From: Acidobacteriota bacterium
GTDB lineage: Bacteria > Acidobacteriota > Terriglobia > Terriglobales > Acidobacteriaceae
Length of the DNA stretch: 6,456 nt
Direction of reading: 5' to 3'
Assembly (NCBI GenBank): GCA_021778875.1
Contig: JAJYBT010000158.1
Coordinates: forward strand, 1-6,456
Shown: positions 1 to 6,455 of the stretch, piece by piece
How positions within the stretch are numbered: position 1 is the first letter of the stretch
Layout of the letters: every line of letters starts with the position of its first letter
Made by a program: the position numbers and the translations under genes
The notes under the pieces: generated by a model
Databases searched by the model: none
What the model saw: the letters and a program-made list of their open reading frames with translations, nothing else
What the model was told of the DNA's origin: nothing

Positions 1-340
1 CAATTAGCGTGCGGTCAAGCGAGAGCGGCTTCTCCAGAAAATCAACCGCGCCCAGCTTCGTCGCATTCACCGCCGACTCAATCGTGCCGTGCCCCGAGAT
101 GATCACCACCTCGGGCCGCCGCTCCGCCTCCAGCGCATGGATATCGGCCAGCACGTCCAGCCCGTCGCGATCCGGCAGCCAGATGTCCAGCAGCACCACG
201 TCATACGGAGCGTCTTCAATCAGCACCAGCGCCTCGGCCGCCGTTGCCGCCGTAGCCACGCCGTAGCCTTCCTCGCGCAGAATCTCTTCCAGCGAGCTGC
301 GAATCTCCGCCTCGTCATCCACCACCAGGATGTGATTCAT
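1..340 (-). CDS. ntrX: NtrX-like response regulator, N-terminal receiver domain (partial, runs off left edge)
   Basis: The first 113 residues of a response regulator are visible, starting at the ATG at 340-338. They form a receiver domain: the acidic pair D9/D10, the phospho-acceptor D52 in LLDIWLPD, S82 in ISGHG and K104 in FLEKPL. The ISGHGTIESAV and GAVDFLEKP stretches are typical of NtrX and other NtrC-class regulators. That class normally continues with an AAA+ sigma-54 activator domain and a Fis-type DNA-binding domain, both outside this window, so the class is inferred. The ATG overlaps the TGA of the upstream kinase as ATGA, which implies translational coupling and a cognate pair. A G-rich stretch (GGGGG) lies about ten bases before the ATG, inside the kinase gene, and could serve as a weak ribosome binding site. 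The phosphorylated protein would act as a cytoplasmic transcription regulator. A non-sigma-54 output domain cannot be excluded from the visible part. Confidence 0.9.
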   Translation of the reverse strand, partial: MNHILVVDDEAEIRSSLEEILREEGYGVATAATAAEALVLIEDAPYDVVLLDIWLPDRDGLDVLADIHALEAERRPEVVIISGHGTIESAVNATKLGAVDFLEKPLSLDRTLI

Positions 341-2622
341 TGCGCGGCCCCCGTCATCGGCGTTGTTGTGCTGGCGTCTCCAGCGCTATGCTCCGTGTGC
401 TCCATCAGCGGCAATCGCACCACAAACCGCGCTCCCTTGGGCATGTTGCTCTCCGCGCGAATCGATCCGCCATGCTCCTGCACAATCTTGGCCGCAATGG
501 AAAGCCCCAGCCCGGTGCCGCGATGCTTCGTCGAATAGAACGGCAGAAACAGCCGCTCGCGAATCTCGTCCGTCAGCCCATGCCCGGTATCGCTCACCGT
601 AATCTCCACCGCCGCGCCGTCTTCGCTCAGGCCGCTGCGAACGCCCAGCACGCGCAGCAGGCTTCCCTGCATCGCCTCGGCAGCGTTGTCAATCAGGTTG
701 GCCAGCGCCCGGCGAATCGCCTCCGGATCCGCCAGCACCGTCGGTAATCCCGCCTCTAGGTCCCGCTGAACGGTCACCCCTTCCAGCCGGCCCGCAAACA
801 TGGCCAGCGCCTCTTCGGCCACGCGGTTCATGTCGCACGCGCGCGGCTGCGGCGTGGGAAACTGCGCCAGCGCGGAGAACTGGTCCACCAGCGTGCGCAG
901 CGTTCCCACGCAGCCCAGAATCACCTCGCTGCACTTGCGGATGATGGCCGGCGAGTCCGGCTGGCTGCGATCCAGGTGCCGCCCAATCCGCTCCGCTGAC
1001 AGTGCAATCGGCGTCAGCGGATTCTTGATCTCGTGCGCCACGCGCTGCGCCACTTCCTTCCACGCCACCTGCCGCTGTGCACGCAACAGCTCCGTCGTGT
1101 CTTCAATCACCAGCACGGTGCCTTTCTTGCCCTGCGCTAGCTCCAGCCGAGCGCTCGTCGCCGCCAGGTGCACCGTACGTCCGCGCACATGAAAGTCCAG
1201 CTCCGTTGAGGCTGCCCCCATGCGCTGTCCGCGATGAATCACCACCGCAAGATCCTCGGCATACTCGGCCGGCAACAGATCCTCCAGCTTCTTGCCGCGC
1301 AGCTCCGCTCCCTCCCGCAGGCCCATCAACACGGCAAACGCGCGATTCGCCTGCAACACATGTCCGTCGGCGTCCATCGTCACCACGCCGCTCGGAATCG
1401 TCTCCACAATCGTCTCCAGCTCGCGCCGCCGCTCCTCAACCGCCAGGTTCGCCGCCGTCAACTGCGCCGAAGAGCTCTCCGCCAGCTTCCGGCTGGCATC
1501 CAGGTCGGCCGCCATGTGGTTGAACGAGCGCACCAGTTGTGCCATCTCGCCCGTCGACACCAGCTCCACGCGATGCTCGTATTTGCCCGCGGCAATCTGG
1601 TCCATCGCGTCCGCCAGCGCCTCCACCGGCCGCGTAATCTGCTTGGAAAGAAACAGCGCCAGCCACACGCTGGAGAAGAACACCGCCACCGTAATCAGCA
1701 GCAGCATCAGGAAGAACGTAGAGCGTATGCTGTTGCGCGACCGGAAAAGGTCCCAGTACGCCGCCGCACCGCGGCGAATCCGCGCCGTGGTCTGGCTCAG
1801 TCCCTGCGGCATGGGCAGCGCCACCACCACCACGTTGCCCGTGGCCGTGGCCGACATGCCCAGCGCATAGTCCTGCCCGGCGCATCGCAATACAGGCTCG
1901 CCGTTGCGCTGCGCCGTCTTCAGCAAACTGTCTGAGAGCGGCCCCGGCAGCTGCACTTCGTTCCCCTCGTCGCCGCCGTCCATCCACGTCAGCAGGCTCG
2001 CCGGCGTTGTGTCGGCAGGGGCCTCAAAGCTGGCCACCGGCTTCAGGTCTTTGCCGTACACCACCGCAAAGCCGCCCGCCAGCGTAATGCGGTGCGCGCT
2101 CAACACAGTCTGCAGCTCCGGCGTCGTGCGGTCCGCCGCCCCCGATGCGGCAATCGACTCCGCTTCCACCCGCGCGTTGTTCGTCACATACTGCGCCAGT
2201 TCCAGCACCACACGCGTCGAGTCCTCGTGCAGCTCCGATGTGTTGGGAGAAAACCACCGGTCAATCGACCGGTTCATCAGCTGAAAGCTGAACAGAAACA
2301 TGAAGACCGCGGGCGTCAGCGCAATCAGCACCGCGCCCAGCACCATGCGCGTGCGCAGCCGCGCCCCCAGCGCCGTGCTGCTCTGGTCGGCATACACCTT
2401 CAGGATGTTCCGCAGCAGCAGCAGCACCAGCACCAGCAGCAGCAGAAACACCACCACCGTCAGGCCGGTAAACGCCAGCGTCTCTCCCGCCGTGTCCGGA
2501 TTCAGGAAGCGGATATTCGAGGTATTGAATGCCTGCAGAGCCCCCAGCACGCCAAACACCAACAGCACGCCCGCACCCAGCAGAACCACCAGTCGTCGCC
2601 GCGAATCACCGCCTGAAGACAT
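337..2622 (-). CDS. ntrY: NtrY-like membrane sensor histidine kinase
   Basis: Complete 761-residue kinase, a usual length for NtrY. Predicted membrane segments are at about 11-31, 49-71, 93-114 and 301-325. Just after the third comes NRSIDRWFSPN (117-127), resembling the NtrY family signature at the start of the extracytoplasmic sensor region (about 117-299). A HAMP domain follows (about 322-378, with ITRPVEAL), then a short coiled stretch, a PAS domain (about 400-510), a HisKA domain with H530 in VAHEIKNPLTPI, and a HATPase_c domain with the N box LIDNAAEA (643-650), G1 DTGHGL (678-683), F box FYSTK and G2 GTGLGLSIA (702-710). All catalytic boxes look intact, so it should autophosphorylate on H530 and pass phosphate to the overlapping NtrX-like regulator. 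The last 22 residues are a polar tail outside the fold. The ATG start has no Shine-Dalgarno sequence but a TATAAT sits 6 nt before it. The GTG at codon 12 is a possible alternative start, but it would lie inside the first membrane segment. NtrY kinases are linked to nitrogen or redox sensing; the ligand here is unknown. Confidence 0.92.
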   Translation of the reverse strand: MSSGGDSRRRLVVLLGAGVLLVFGVLGALQAFNTSNIRFLNPDTAGETLAFTGLTVVVFLLLLVLVLLLLRNILKVYADQSSTALGARLRTRMVLGAVLIALTPAVFMFLFSFQLMNRSIDRWFSPNTSELHEDSTRVVLELAQYVTNNARVEAESIAASGAADRTTPELQTVLSAHRITLAGGFAVVYGKDLKPVASFEAPADTTPASLLTWMDGGDEGNEVQLPGPLSDSLLKTAQRNGEPVLRCAGQDYALGMSATATGNVVVVALPMPQGLSQTTARIRRGAAAYWDLFRSRNSIRSTFFLMLLLITVAVFFSSVWLALFLSKQITRPVEALADAMDQIAAGKYEHRVELVSTGEMAQLVRSFNHMAADLDASRKLAESSSAQLTAANLAVEERRRELETIVETIPSGVVTMDADGHVLQANRAFAVLMGLREGAELRGKKLEDLLPAEYAEDLAVVIHRGQRMGAASTELDFHVRGRTVHLAATSARLELAQGKKGTVLVIEDTTELLRAQRQVAWKEVAQRVAHEIKNPLTPIALSAERIGRHLDRSQPDSPAIIRKCSEVILGCVGTLRTLVDQFSALAQFPTPQPRACDMNRVAEEALAMFAGRLEGVTVQRDLEAGLPTVLADPEAIRRALANLIDNAAEAMQGSLLRVLGVRSGLSEDGAAVEITVSDTGHGLTDEIRERLFLPFYSTKHRGTGLGLSIAAKIVQEHGGSIRAESNMPKGARFVVRLPLMEHTEHSAGDASTTTPMTGAAQ
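2413..2445 (-). repeat. CTG-type triplet run encoding Leu/Val in the second membrane segment of ntrY
   Basis: Eleven consecutive triplets read CAG or CAC on the plus strand: four CAG, CAC, CAG, CAC, then four CAG. On the coding strand they give LLLLVLVLLLL, residues 60-70 of the kinase, all inside the second membrane helix. It is a near-perfect in-frame triplet repeat, so slippage would change helix length without breaking the frame. It may be only a by-product of Leu codon bias in a hydrophobic helix. Confidence 0.7.
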
Positions 2623-2628
2623 GGGCCG

Positions 2629-2634
2629 ATTATA
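2629..2634 (-). promoter_or_regulatory. Candidate -10 box for ntrY, placed for a leaderless transcript
   Basis: The minus strand reads TATAAT, a perfect sigma-70 -10 hexamer, in an otherwise GC-rich gap. Six bases (CGGCCC) separate it from the ATG of the kinase, so the usual start point 6-8 nt downstream falls on or next to the A of the ATG. No Shine-Dalgarno sequence lies between. The -35 is poor: CTGACG at a 19-nt spacing is the best match. The box is directly seen; promoter activity and leaderless translation are inferred. Confidence 0.5.
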
Positions 2635-2645
2635 GAGCGGACCCT

Positions 2646-2665
2646 GCGCGCTGCGTCAGCCGCGC
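2646..2665 (-). other. GC-rich stem-loop between ald and ntrY
   Basis: The minus-strand sequence just after the ald stop codon can fold as GCGC, a bulged G, GCTG, an ACG loop, CAGC, GCGC. That is an eight-pair stem with one bulge and a three-base loop. No U-run follows, so it is not a standard intrinsic terminator. It overlaps the weak -35 of the ntrY promoter. It could stabilise the ald mRNA 3' end, reduce read-through into ntrY, or be a chance product of GC-rich sequence. Confidence 0.35.
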
Positions 2666-2667
2666 CG

Positions 2668-3783
2668 TTACGCCAGCACGCCCGCCACAGGCGTCCACTC
2701 CCGGTTCTGGCTCTCGGCCACCCCGCGATGCGTCACCTTGCCCATCCAGGTATTCAGCCCTTCCGCCAGCCCCGCTTCCTGCCGCAAGGCCTCGCGCGCT
2801 CCCAGGTTGGCCAGCCGCATCAGGTACGGGAAGGTCGAGTTCGTCAGCGCCAGCGTGGAGGTATGCGGCACCGCCCCCGGCATGTTCGTCACGCAGTAGT
2901 GCACCACGCCATCCACCACGTAGCTCGGGTTCGAGTGCGACGTGGGCCGCGCCGTCTCCACGCAACCGCCCTGGTCAATGGCCACATCCACAATCACCGC
3001 GCCCTTCTGCATCTGCCCCACCATGGCGCGCGTCACAATCTTGGGAGCGGTCGCTCCCGGAATCAGCACGCCGCCAATCACCAGGTCCGCCTCCCGCACC
3101 GCGCGCGCCACGTTGTAGCTGTTTGAGGCCAGCGTGTACAGCCGCCCGCTGAAGATGTCATCCAGCTCGCGCAGCCGGTTCAGATTCACATCCACCAGCG
3201 TCACCTTCGCTCCGAAGCCCAGAGCAATCCGGGCCGCGTTGGTGCCTACAATGCCCCCGCCGATAATCGTCACATGCGCCGGAGGCACTCCCGGCACGCC
3301 GCCCAGCAGAATCCCGCGTCCGCCGCGCTCCTTCTCCAGATACGTCGCGCCCACCTGCACGCTCATGCGTCCGGCCACTTCGCTCATCGGCATCAGCAGC
3401 GGCAGCATCCCGTTGCGGTCGCGCACCGTCTCGTAGGCAATGCCGGTCACCTTCCGGTCCAGCAGCTCGTTCGTCAACTCCGGCACAGGCGCCAGGTGCA
3501 GATACGTGAACAGCACCAGGCCCTCGCGAAAATACACATACTCGCTCTTGACCGGCTCCTTCACCTTCACCACCGTGTCTGCCTTGCCCCACGCATACCC
3601 CGCGTCGCCCACAATCTCCGCGCCTGCGTTCTGGTACTCCTCGTCCGGAAAGCCCGACAGCGCGCCGGCCTGCGTCTCCACCAGAACCGTGTGGCCAGCC
3701 TCGGTCAAAGCCTTCACGCCGGCCGGCGTCACGCCCACCCGCGCCTCATTGTCCTTGATCTCTTTCGGAACTCCGATGATCAT
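2668..3783 (-). CDS. ald: Alanine dehydrogenase (NAD-dependent)
   Basis: Catalyses reversible oxidative deamination of L-alanine to pyruvate and ammonia with NAD, in the cytoplasm. From the ATG at 3783-3781 the protein has 371 residues, the standard family length, and opens with [17 protein letters not shown], the typical N terminus. Residue numbers match the well-studied Mycobacterium tuberculosis enzyme: R15 (substrate), K75 in KVKEP, H96 in YLHLAP and D270 in VAIDQGG are the catalytic/substrate residues. GGGIVG at 175-180 is the nucleotide-binding loop, D198 at the end of the second Rossmann strand favours NAD, and N300/M301 are the conserved [12 protein letters not shown] segment. The frame stays open far upstream, but the family start and an AGGAG 8 nt before the ATG fix this start. 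It is divergent from an Lrp/AsnC gene, as in other ald loci, which suggests control by alanine or another amino acid. It is followed after 45 bp by ntrY on the same strand. Confidence 0.97.
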   Translation of the reverse strand: MIIGVPKEIKDNEARVGVTPAGVKALTEAGHTVLVETQAGALSGFPDEEYQNAGAEIVGDAGYAWGKADTVVKVKEPVKSEYVYFREGLVLFTYLHLAPVPELTNELLDRKVTGIAYETVRDRNGMLPLLMPMSEVAGRMSVQVGATYLEKERGGRGILLGGVPGVPPAHVTIIGGGIVGTNAARIALGFGAKVTLVDVNLNRLRELDDIFSGRLYTLASNSYNVARAVREADLVIGGVLIPGATAPKIVTRAMVGQMQKGAVIVDVAIDQGGCVETARPTSHSNPSYVVDGVVHYCVTNMPGAVPHTSTLALTNSTFPYLMRLANLGAREALRQEAGLAEGLNTWMGKVTHRGVAESQNREWTPVAGVLA

Positions 3784-3939
3784 CGCGCCCACTCCTCTGC
3801 GAGGACTCACTTCCTCGCTGCTTTGGATGCGCTCCGGCAGTCCCCGATAGCCGAACTCAGCCCACCCAGAGCCAACTGCCCCAAATCCTAATGCCAGCTT
3901 CGCTTCCAATGTTTGCAAAATTCGTGGTAGAACAACCCC
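3784..3939. promoter_or_regulatory. Divergent ald / lrp-type regulator control region
   Basis: This 156-bp gap separates two divergently read genes and must hold both promoters. I see no convincing paired -35/-10 for ald; TAGGAT on the minus strand (3890-3885) is a possible -10 with no good -35. For the regulator, TAGAAC (3928-3933) is a weak -10, 4 of 6 matches, placed 6 nt before the upstream ATG. The AT-rich patch at 3908-3923 contains the 8-bp palindrome TTTGCAAA (3912-3919) and is the most likely binding region for the adjacent Lrp-type protein. Confidence 0.55.
3792..3796 (-). promoter_or_regulatory. Ribosome binding site of ald
   Basis: AGGAG on the minus strand, 8 nt before the ATG at 3783. 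It decides the ald start against the much longer open frame that continues upstream through the divergent regulator. Confidence 0.8.
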
Positions 3940-3965
3940 ATGCGAACAAATCGTGAGCAAAATTC
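3915..3965 (+). repeat. Direct repeat GCAAAATTC, two copies 42 bp apart
   Basis: GCAAAATTC occurs at 3915-3923 and again at 3957-3965, start to start 42 bp, which is close to four turns of B-DNA. Each copy is an AT-rich island in GC-rich DNA, the kind of site Lrp/AsnC proteins prefer. The second copy lies inside the regulator gene if translation starts at 3940, but upstream of it if the start is 4009. The repeats are seen directly; an operator role is inferred. Confidence 0.4.
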
Positions 3966-4455
3966 CGGCAGCAAGCAAGAATCTCCCGACGCCACATCCG
4001 CCGGACAGATGGATTCCCTTGACACCGCCATTCTGCGCCACCTGCAGCGCCACGGCCGCGCCACCAACTACGAGGTGGGCGAAGCCGTCGGCCTCTCCGC
4101 CTCCGCCGCATCGCGCCGCATACTCGCATTGGAGACCTCCGGAGCCATCCGCGGTTATCGCGCGCTCATCGACGATCGCCTCCTGGGCCGGCGCATGACC
4201 GTCTACATCCGCGTTACCCTGGAGCGGCAGTCGGCCGCCGTGCTCAGCGCCTTTGAGGCCGCCGTCCGCCACTGCCACGAGATCGTCAGCTGCCACCTCA
4301 TGGCCGGGCAGTACGACTACATGCTCGTCGCCCGCGTCCGCGACATCGACGACTACGGCCGCCTCCACCAGAACGAGTTGTCCCGCCTGCCCGGAGTCAC
4401 CCGCATTGAGACCAGCTTTGCCCTTCGCAGCGTCCTGGAAGACCCCCAGAACTAG
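3940..4455 (+). CDS. Lrp/AsnC family transcriptional regulator, probably of ald (AldR-like)
   Basis: A 171-residue DNA-binding regulator. After a polar, unconserved-looking leader (1-23) comes the Lrp opening [20 protein letters not shown]. The winged helix-turn-helix spans about 26-75, with the likely recognition helix at [12 protein letters not shown] (53-64). A RAM/AsnC effector-binding and oligomerisation domain follows (about 86-165), including [11 protein letters not shown], a family hallmark near the ligand pocket. Proteins of this family usually form octamers and respond to amino acids. Divergent placement next to ald matches AldR-type regulators elsewhere, so it probably controls ald and itself. 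The start is uncertain: ATG at 3940 gives 171 residues, ATG at 4009 gives 148, nearer the compact family length. Neither has a good Shine-Dalgarno sequence. Family assignment is firm; target and ligand are inferred. Confidence 0.9.
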   Translation: MRTNREQNSGSKQESPDATSAGQMDSLDTAILRHLQRHGRATNYEVGEAVGLSASAASRRILALETSGAIRGYRALIDDRLLGRRMTVYIRVTLERQSAAVLSAFEAAVRHCHEIVSCHLMAGQYDYMLVARVRDIDDYGRLHQNELSRLPGVTRIETSFALRSVLEDPQN

Positions 4456-4464
4456 CCCGGAACC

Positions 4465-4480
4465 TACATAGATACATAAT
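4465..4480 (+). promoter_or_regulatory. AT-rich patch with possible -10 box upstream of the membrane-protein gene
   Basis: In the 137-bp gap after the regulator, TACATA is repeated at 4465-4470 and 4473-4478, and CATAAT (4475-4480) matches five of six bases of a sigma-70 -10 box. No matching -35 is seen 16-18 bp upstream. The rest of the gap to 4592 shows no hairpin terminator and no other gene. Confidence 0.25.
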
Positions 4481-4577
4481 TTTCCGCTACTTTTCCCCGC
4501 AGCAAGGGTAGAGTGTATGAGATACGGAGCCCACTCTTCCGTCGCATCTCCCCCGGGATGCTGTTTGATCCGTTGCG

Positions 4578-4583
4578 AAAGGG
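4578..4583 (+). promoter_or_regulatory. Ribosome binding site of the membrane-protein gene
   Basis: AAAGGG ends 9 nt before the ATG at 4593. It is a moderate Shine-Dalgarno match and supports that start codon. Confidence 0.5.
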
Positions 4584-4592
4584 CACTGCCGA

Positions 4593-5702
4593 ATGGCTGA
4601 CTCAAAACAACAATTTCCGTACAGCAAGAACAAGCAGCCCAGCACCAACCTCTACGGTCCATTCGAAGCCAAAGAGGAGCCCAAAGCCCCATCTGCGCTC
4701 AGCGCGCGGCTCACGCGTCTTCTCAACGAAAACCGTATCCTGCGCGAGATCCGCCGCATACCCCTCGTCCTTGTGGGCTTGCTGGCGCTGGCCGTGCTCG
4801 GCGTCTCGCTTTTGTTTTTCGCCCGGCCCAGGCAGACCCACGAGTCAGATGATCTCGGTCAAGGAGTCCTCAGCGTCTCTGGCCTGCGCGGGCACCTGGT
4901 CACCCGCTGGAACGGAAAAGCGCAGTACCAGCTTCATCTTGAGCCGCTCGATTATCCAGACAACCCCGGCTTCGCCCTCGTGGCAGGCAATCCTCACCAG
5001 CCTTACTCCATCAACATCCGCCTGCTGGACTCCTCGGGCTTTTCCCTCTGCGACAAGCAGATCCTCTTCCCCTTCGATCCCGCCCGGGCCGTTGCCCCGG
5101 TTGAACTCCCTCCGGCAACCCACCGCCGCAAGCCCGCTGAAGCCGCCGCGGAGCTGGCTGCTCTGCAGTCCGCGCAGCAGGCCCAGTTGCAAAACGCGCA
5201 GGCCCAGGAGCAGCAGCGCGAGCGCGGCCAGGACATCTTCCAGAACCAGTACGGCGACGATGGCAAGGTCGTAGGCCTCAATGCGCAGGGAACGCTGCCC
5301 TGCTCCGTAGACGCCTACCGGCACTTCTACTACTGGGATTTCACCTCGAACTTCCCCACCCGCGACGAGCAGCAGGCCATGCTCGACAGCAAAGCGGCCG
5401 CCGCGGCAGCCCAGAAGCTCGCCCAGCAGCAAGCCGCCCGCCACCACGGCGCAGTCCGGTTGCCCATGCCCGGCTTTTACGTCGCGGGCGACGAGACCGT
5501 AACCTCCTACGATCCGTCTCGAAGGCTGCTTATCGCCGGCCCCGGAAAAGGCTTCTTCATCACCACTGGTTCAGGCCAGGCAATCGCCGCCTCCTGGGCT
5601 GCAAAGAATGAGCTCGTCCATTACCGCTGCGATCAGCACGCCCTCTGCACGCTCACCAGCGCAGGCGGACTCACGGCCATCCGCGCCAAGCTCAACGAAT
5701 AA
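4593..5702 (+). CDS. Uncharacterised single-pass membrane protein with Ala/Gln-rich segments
   Basis: I do not recognise a family for this 369-residue protein. Residues 1-55 are polar and basic ([16 protein letters not shown] just before the membrane), followed by one strong hydrophobic helix at about 57-77. This predicts a cytoplasmic N terminus and about 290 residues outside the inner membrane. The outer part has a first region (about 88-172, beginning [18 protein letters not shown]), an Ala/Gln/Glu-rich probable coiled coil (181-212), a Gly/Tyr-rich stretch with HFYYWDF (245-250), a second Ala/Gln-rich helix (262-283), and a C-terminal region (about 286-369). Four cysteines, C153, C237, C346 and C352, all lie in the outer part and could form disulfides. 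No catalytic motif is visible. A scaffold or envelope role is possible but unproven. It has its own AAAGGG site and ends directly against a hairpin. The gap to the regulator (137 bp) argues for separate transcription. That it is a gene is supported by its plausible architecture and ribosome binding site. Confidence 0.85.
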   Translation: MADSKQQFPYSKNKQPSTNLYGPFEAKEEPKAPSALSARLTRLLNENRILREIRRIPLVLVGLLALAVLGVSLLFFARPRQTHESDDLGQGVLSVSGLRGHLVTRWNGKAQYQLHLEPLDYPDNPGFALVAGNPHQPYSINIRLLDSSGFSLCDKQILFPFDPARAVAPVELPPATHRRKPAEAAAELAALQSAQQAQLQNAQAQEQQRERGQDIFQNQYGDDGKVVGLNAQGTLPCSVDAYRHFYYWDFTSNFPTRDEQQAMLDSKAAAAAAQKLAQQQAARHHGAVRLPMPGFYVAGDETVTSYDPSRRLLIAGPGKGFFITTGSGQAIAASWAAKNELVHYRCDQHALCTLTSAGGLTAIRAKLNE

Positions 5703-5734
5703 AAACAGGCGCCGAATCCTCGATCCGGCGCCTG
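5698..5734 (-). terminator. Intrinsic terminator of the aldehyde dehydrogenase gene
   Basis: A perfect 9-bp GC-rich stem, CAGGCGCCG at 5706-5714 with CGGCGCCTG at 5726-5734, closes an 11-base loop. Read on the minus strand it is followed at once by TTTTTATT, the U-run of a Rho-independent terminator, 35 nt after the aldehyde dehydrogenase stop codon. On the plus strand there is no U-run after the stem, so it is a poor terminator for the convergent membrane-protein gene. The U-run overlaps that gene's TAA stop codon. Confidence 0.88.
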
Positions 5735-5768
5735 CCATAGTCCCTGCCCACCTTCGCCGCGCGCGGCC

Positions 5769-6455
5769 TCAGTCGGCGTTGTCAATCTGCGCTCTCTGCA
5801 GCTTGTCGGAGTAGTCCACGTACACCGCCTTCCACGTGGTAAAGAAGTCGAGTGCGCCCAGTCCCTCCCGGTGCCCGTTGCCGGTGTGCTTTACACCGCC
5901 AAACGGCAGGTGAACCTCCGCGCCAATCGTCGGAGCGTTGATGTACGTAATGCCCGCCTCCAGGTCGCGAATCGCCGCAAACGCCCGGTTCACGTCCTTG
6001 GTGTAGAGCGCGGTGGAGAGCCCGTAGTCAATCGAGTTGGCAATGGCAATCGCCTCCTCGAAGGTCTCAAACTCCATCAGACTCACCACCGGGCCAAACA
6101 CCTCTTCCCGCGCAATGCGCATCGTCGGCGTAACGCCGGCCACCACCGTGGGCTCAAAGAACGTGCCCCGTGCATACTCGCCCTCGGTCAGCGCGTGTCC
6201 GCCCGCCAGCAGCTTGGCGCCCTCGTTCACGGCAATCTCCACGTACTTGGCCGAGGTCTCAATCTGTCCGGCATTCACCTGCGGACCCACCTCCACCGTC
6301 TCATCCAGCCCGTTGCCGACCTTCAGTTTTTTGGCGCGCGCCACAAACTCCGCCGTGAACTTCTCCGCAATCCCCTTCTGCAGCAGGATGCGGCTGGTCG
6401 CCGTGCAGCGCTGGCCCGTTGTGCCAAAGGCACCCCACAGCGCGCCCTCCAGCGC
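5769..6455 (-). CDS. Aldehyde dehydrogenase, C-terminal part (partial, runs off right edge)
   Basis: The last 228 residues of an NAD(P)-dependent aldehyde dehydrogenase, which oxidises an aldehyde to a carboxylate in the cytoplasm. The catalytic cysteine is visible in FGTTGQRCTATSR (codon 6407-6405), followed by the cofactor-contacting REEVFGPV and the C-terminal PFGGVKHTGNGHRE. About 290 residues are missing, including most of the Rossmann domain, the general-base glutamate and the start. The frame is open to the window edge; a GTG at 6344 would leave out the catalytic cysteine and is not the start. The ending INAPTIGAEVHLPFGGVK with a YVDYSDKLQRAQID tail recalls the ALDH7-like (aminoadipic or piperideine-6-carboxylate) side of the superfamily rather than betaine or succinic semialdehyde enzymes. 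The substrate cannot be settled from this part. A strong terminator follows, so it is the last gene of its transcript. Confidence 0.93.
   Translation of the reverse strand, partial: ALEGALWGAFGTTGQRCTATSRILLQKGIAEKFTAEFVARAKKLKVGNGLDETVEVGPQVNAGQIETSAKYVEIAVNEGAKLLAGGHALTEGEYARGTFFEPTVVAGVTPTMRIAREEVFGPVVSLMEFETFEEAIAIANSIDYGLSTALYTKDVNRAFAAIRDLEAGITYINAPTIGAEVHLPFGGVKHTGNGHREGLGALDFFTTWKAVYVDYSDKLQRAQIDNAD

Noticed and set aside
1234..1935. Long open frames on the plus strand opposite ntrY (233 and 192 codons).
   Set aside because: Their translations are Arg/His/Gln-rich or Ser/Arg-rich without domains and mirror the codon bias of the kinase on the other strand.
2646..2665. Intrinsic terminator for ald.
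   Set aside because: The stem-loop is stable but no U-run follows on the minus strand, so I list it only as a stem-loop.
3912..3919. The palindrome TTTGCAAA as a stand-alone operator.
   Set aside because: The symmetry does not extend beyond eight bases, so by itself it is weak evidence; I treat it only as part of the AT-rich control region.
3784..4692. The ald reading frame stays open about 300 codons upstream of the chosen start, giving a possible 674-residue protein.
   Set aside because: The extra part lies antisense to the clear Lrp-type gene, has no family resemblance, and the conserved Ald N terminus and AGGAG fix the start at 3783. High GC content makes such long shadow frames common.
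4513..5274. A 253-codon plus-strand frame overlapping the membrane-protein gene in another frame.
   Set aside because: Ser/Pro/Arg-rich shadow translation with no domain, and its start has no ribosome binding site.
4845..5447. A 200-codon minus-strand frame opposite the membrane-protein gene.
   Set aside because: It is Leu/Gly/Val-rich without recognisable motifs, as expected for the antisense of a GC-rich Ala/Gln-rich gene. The plus-strand frame has a ribosome site, a clean membrane helix and ends at a hairpin.
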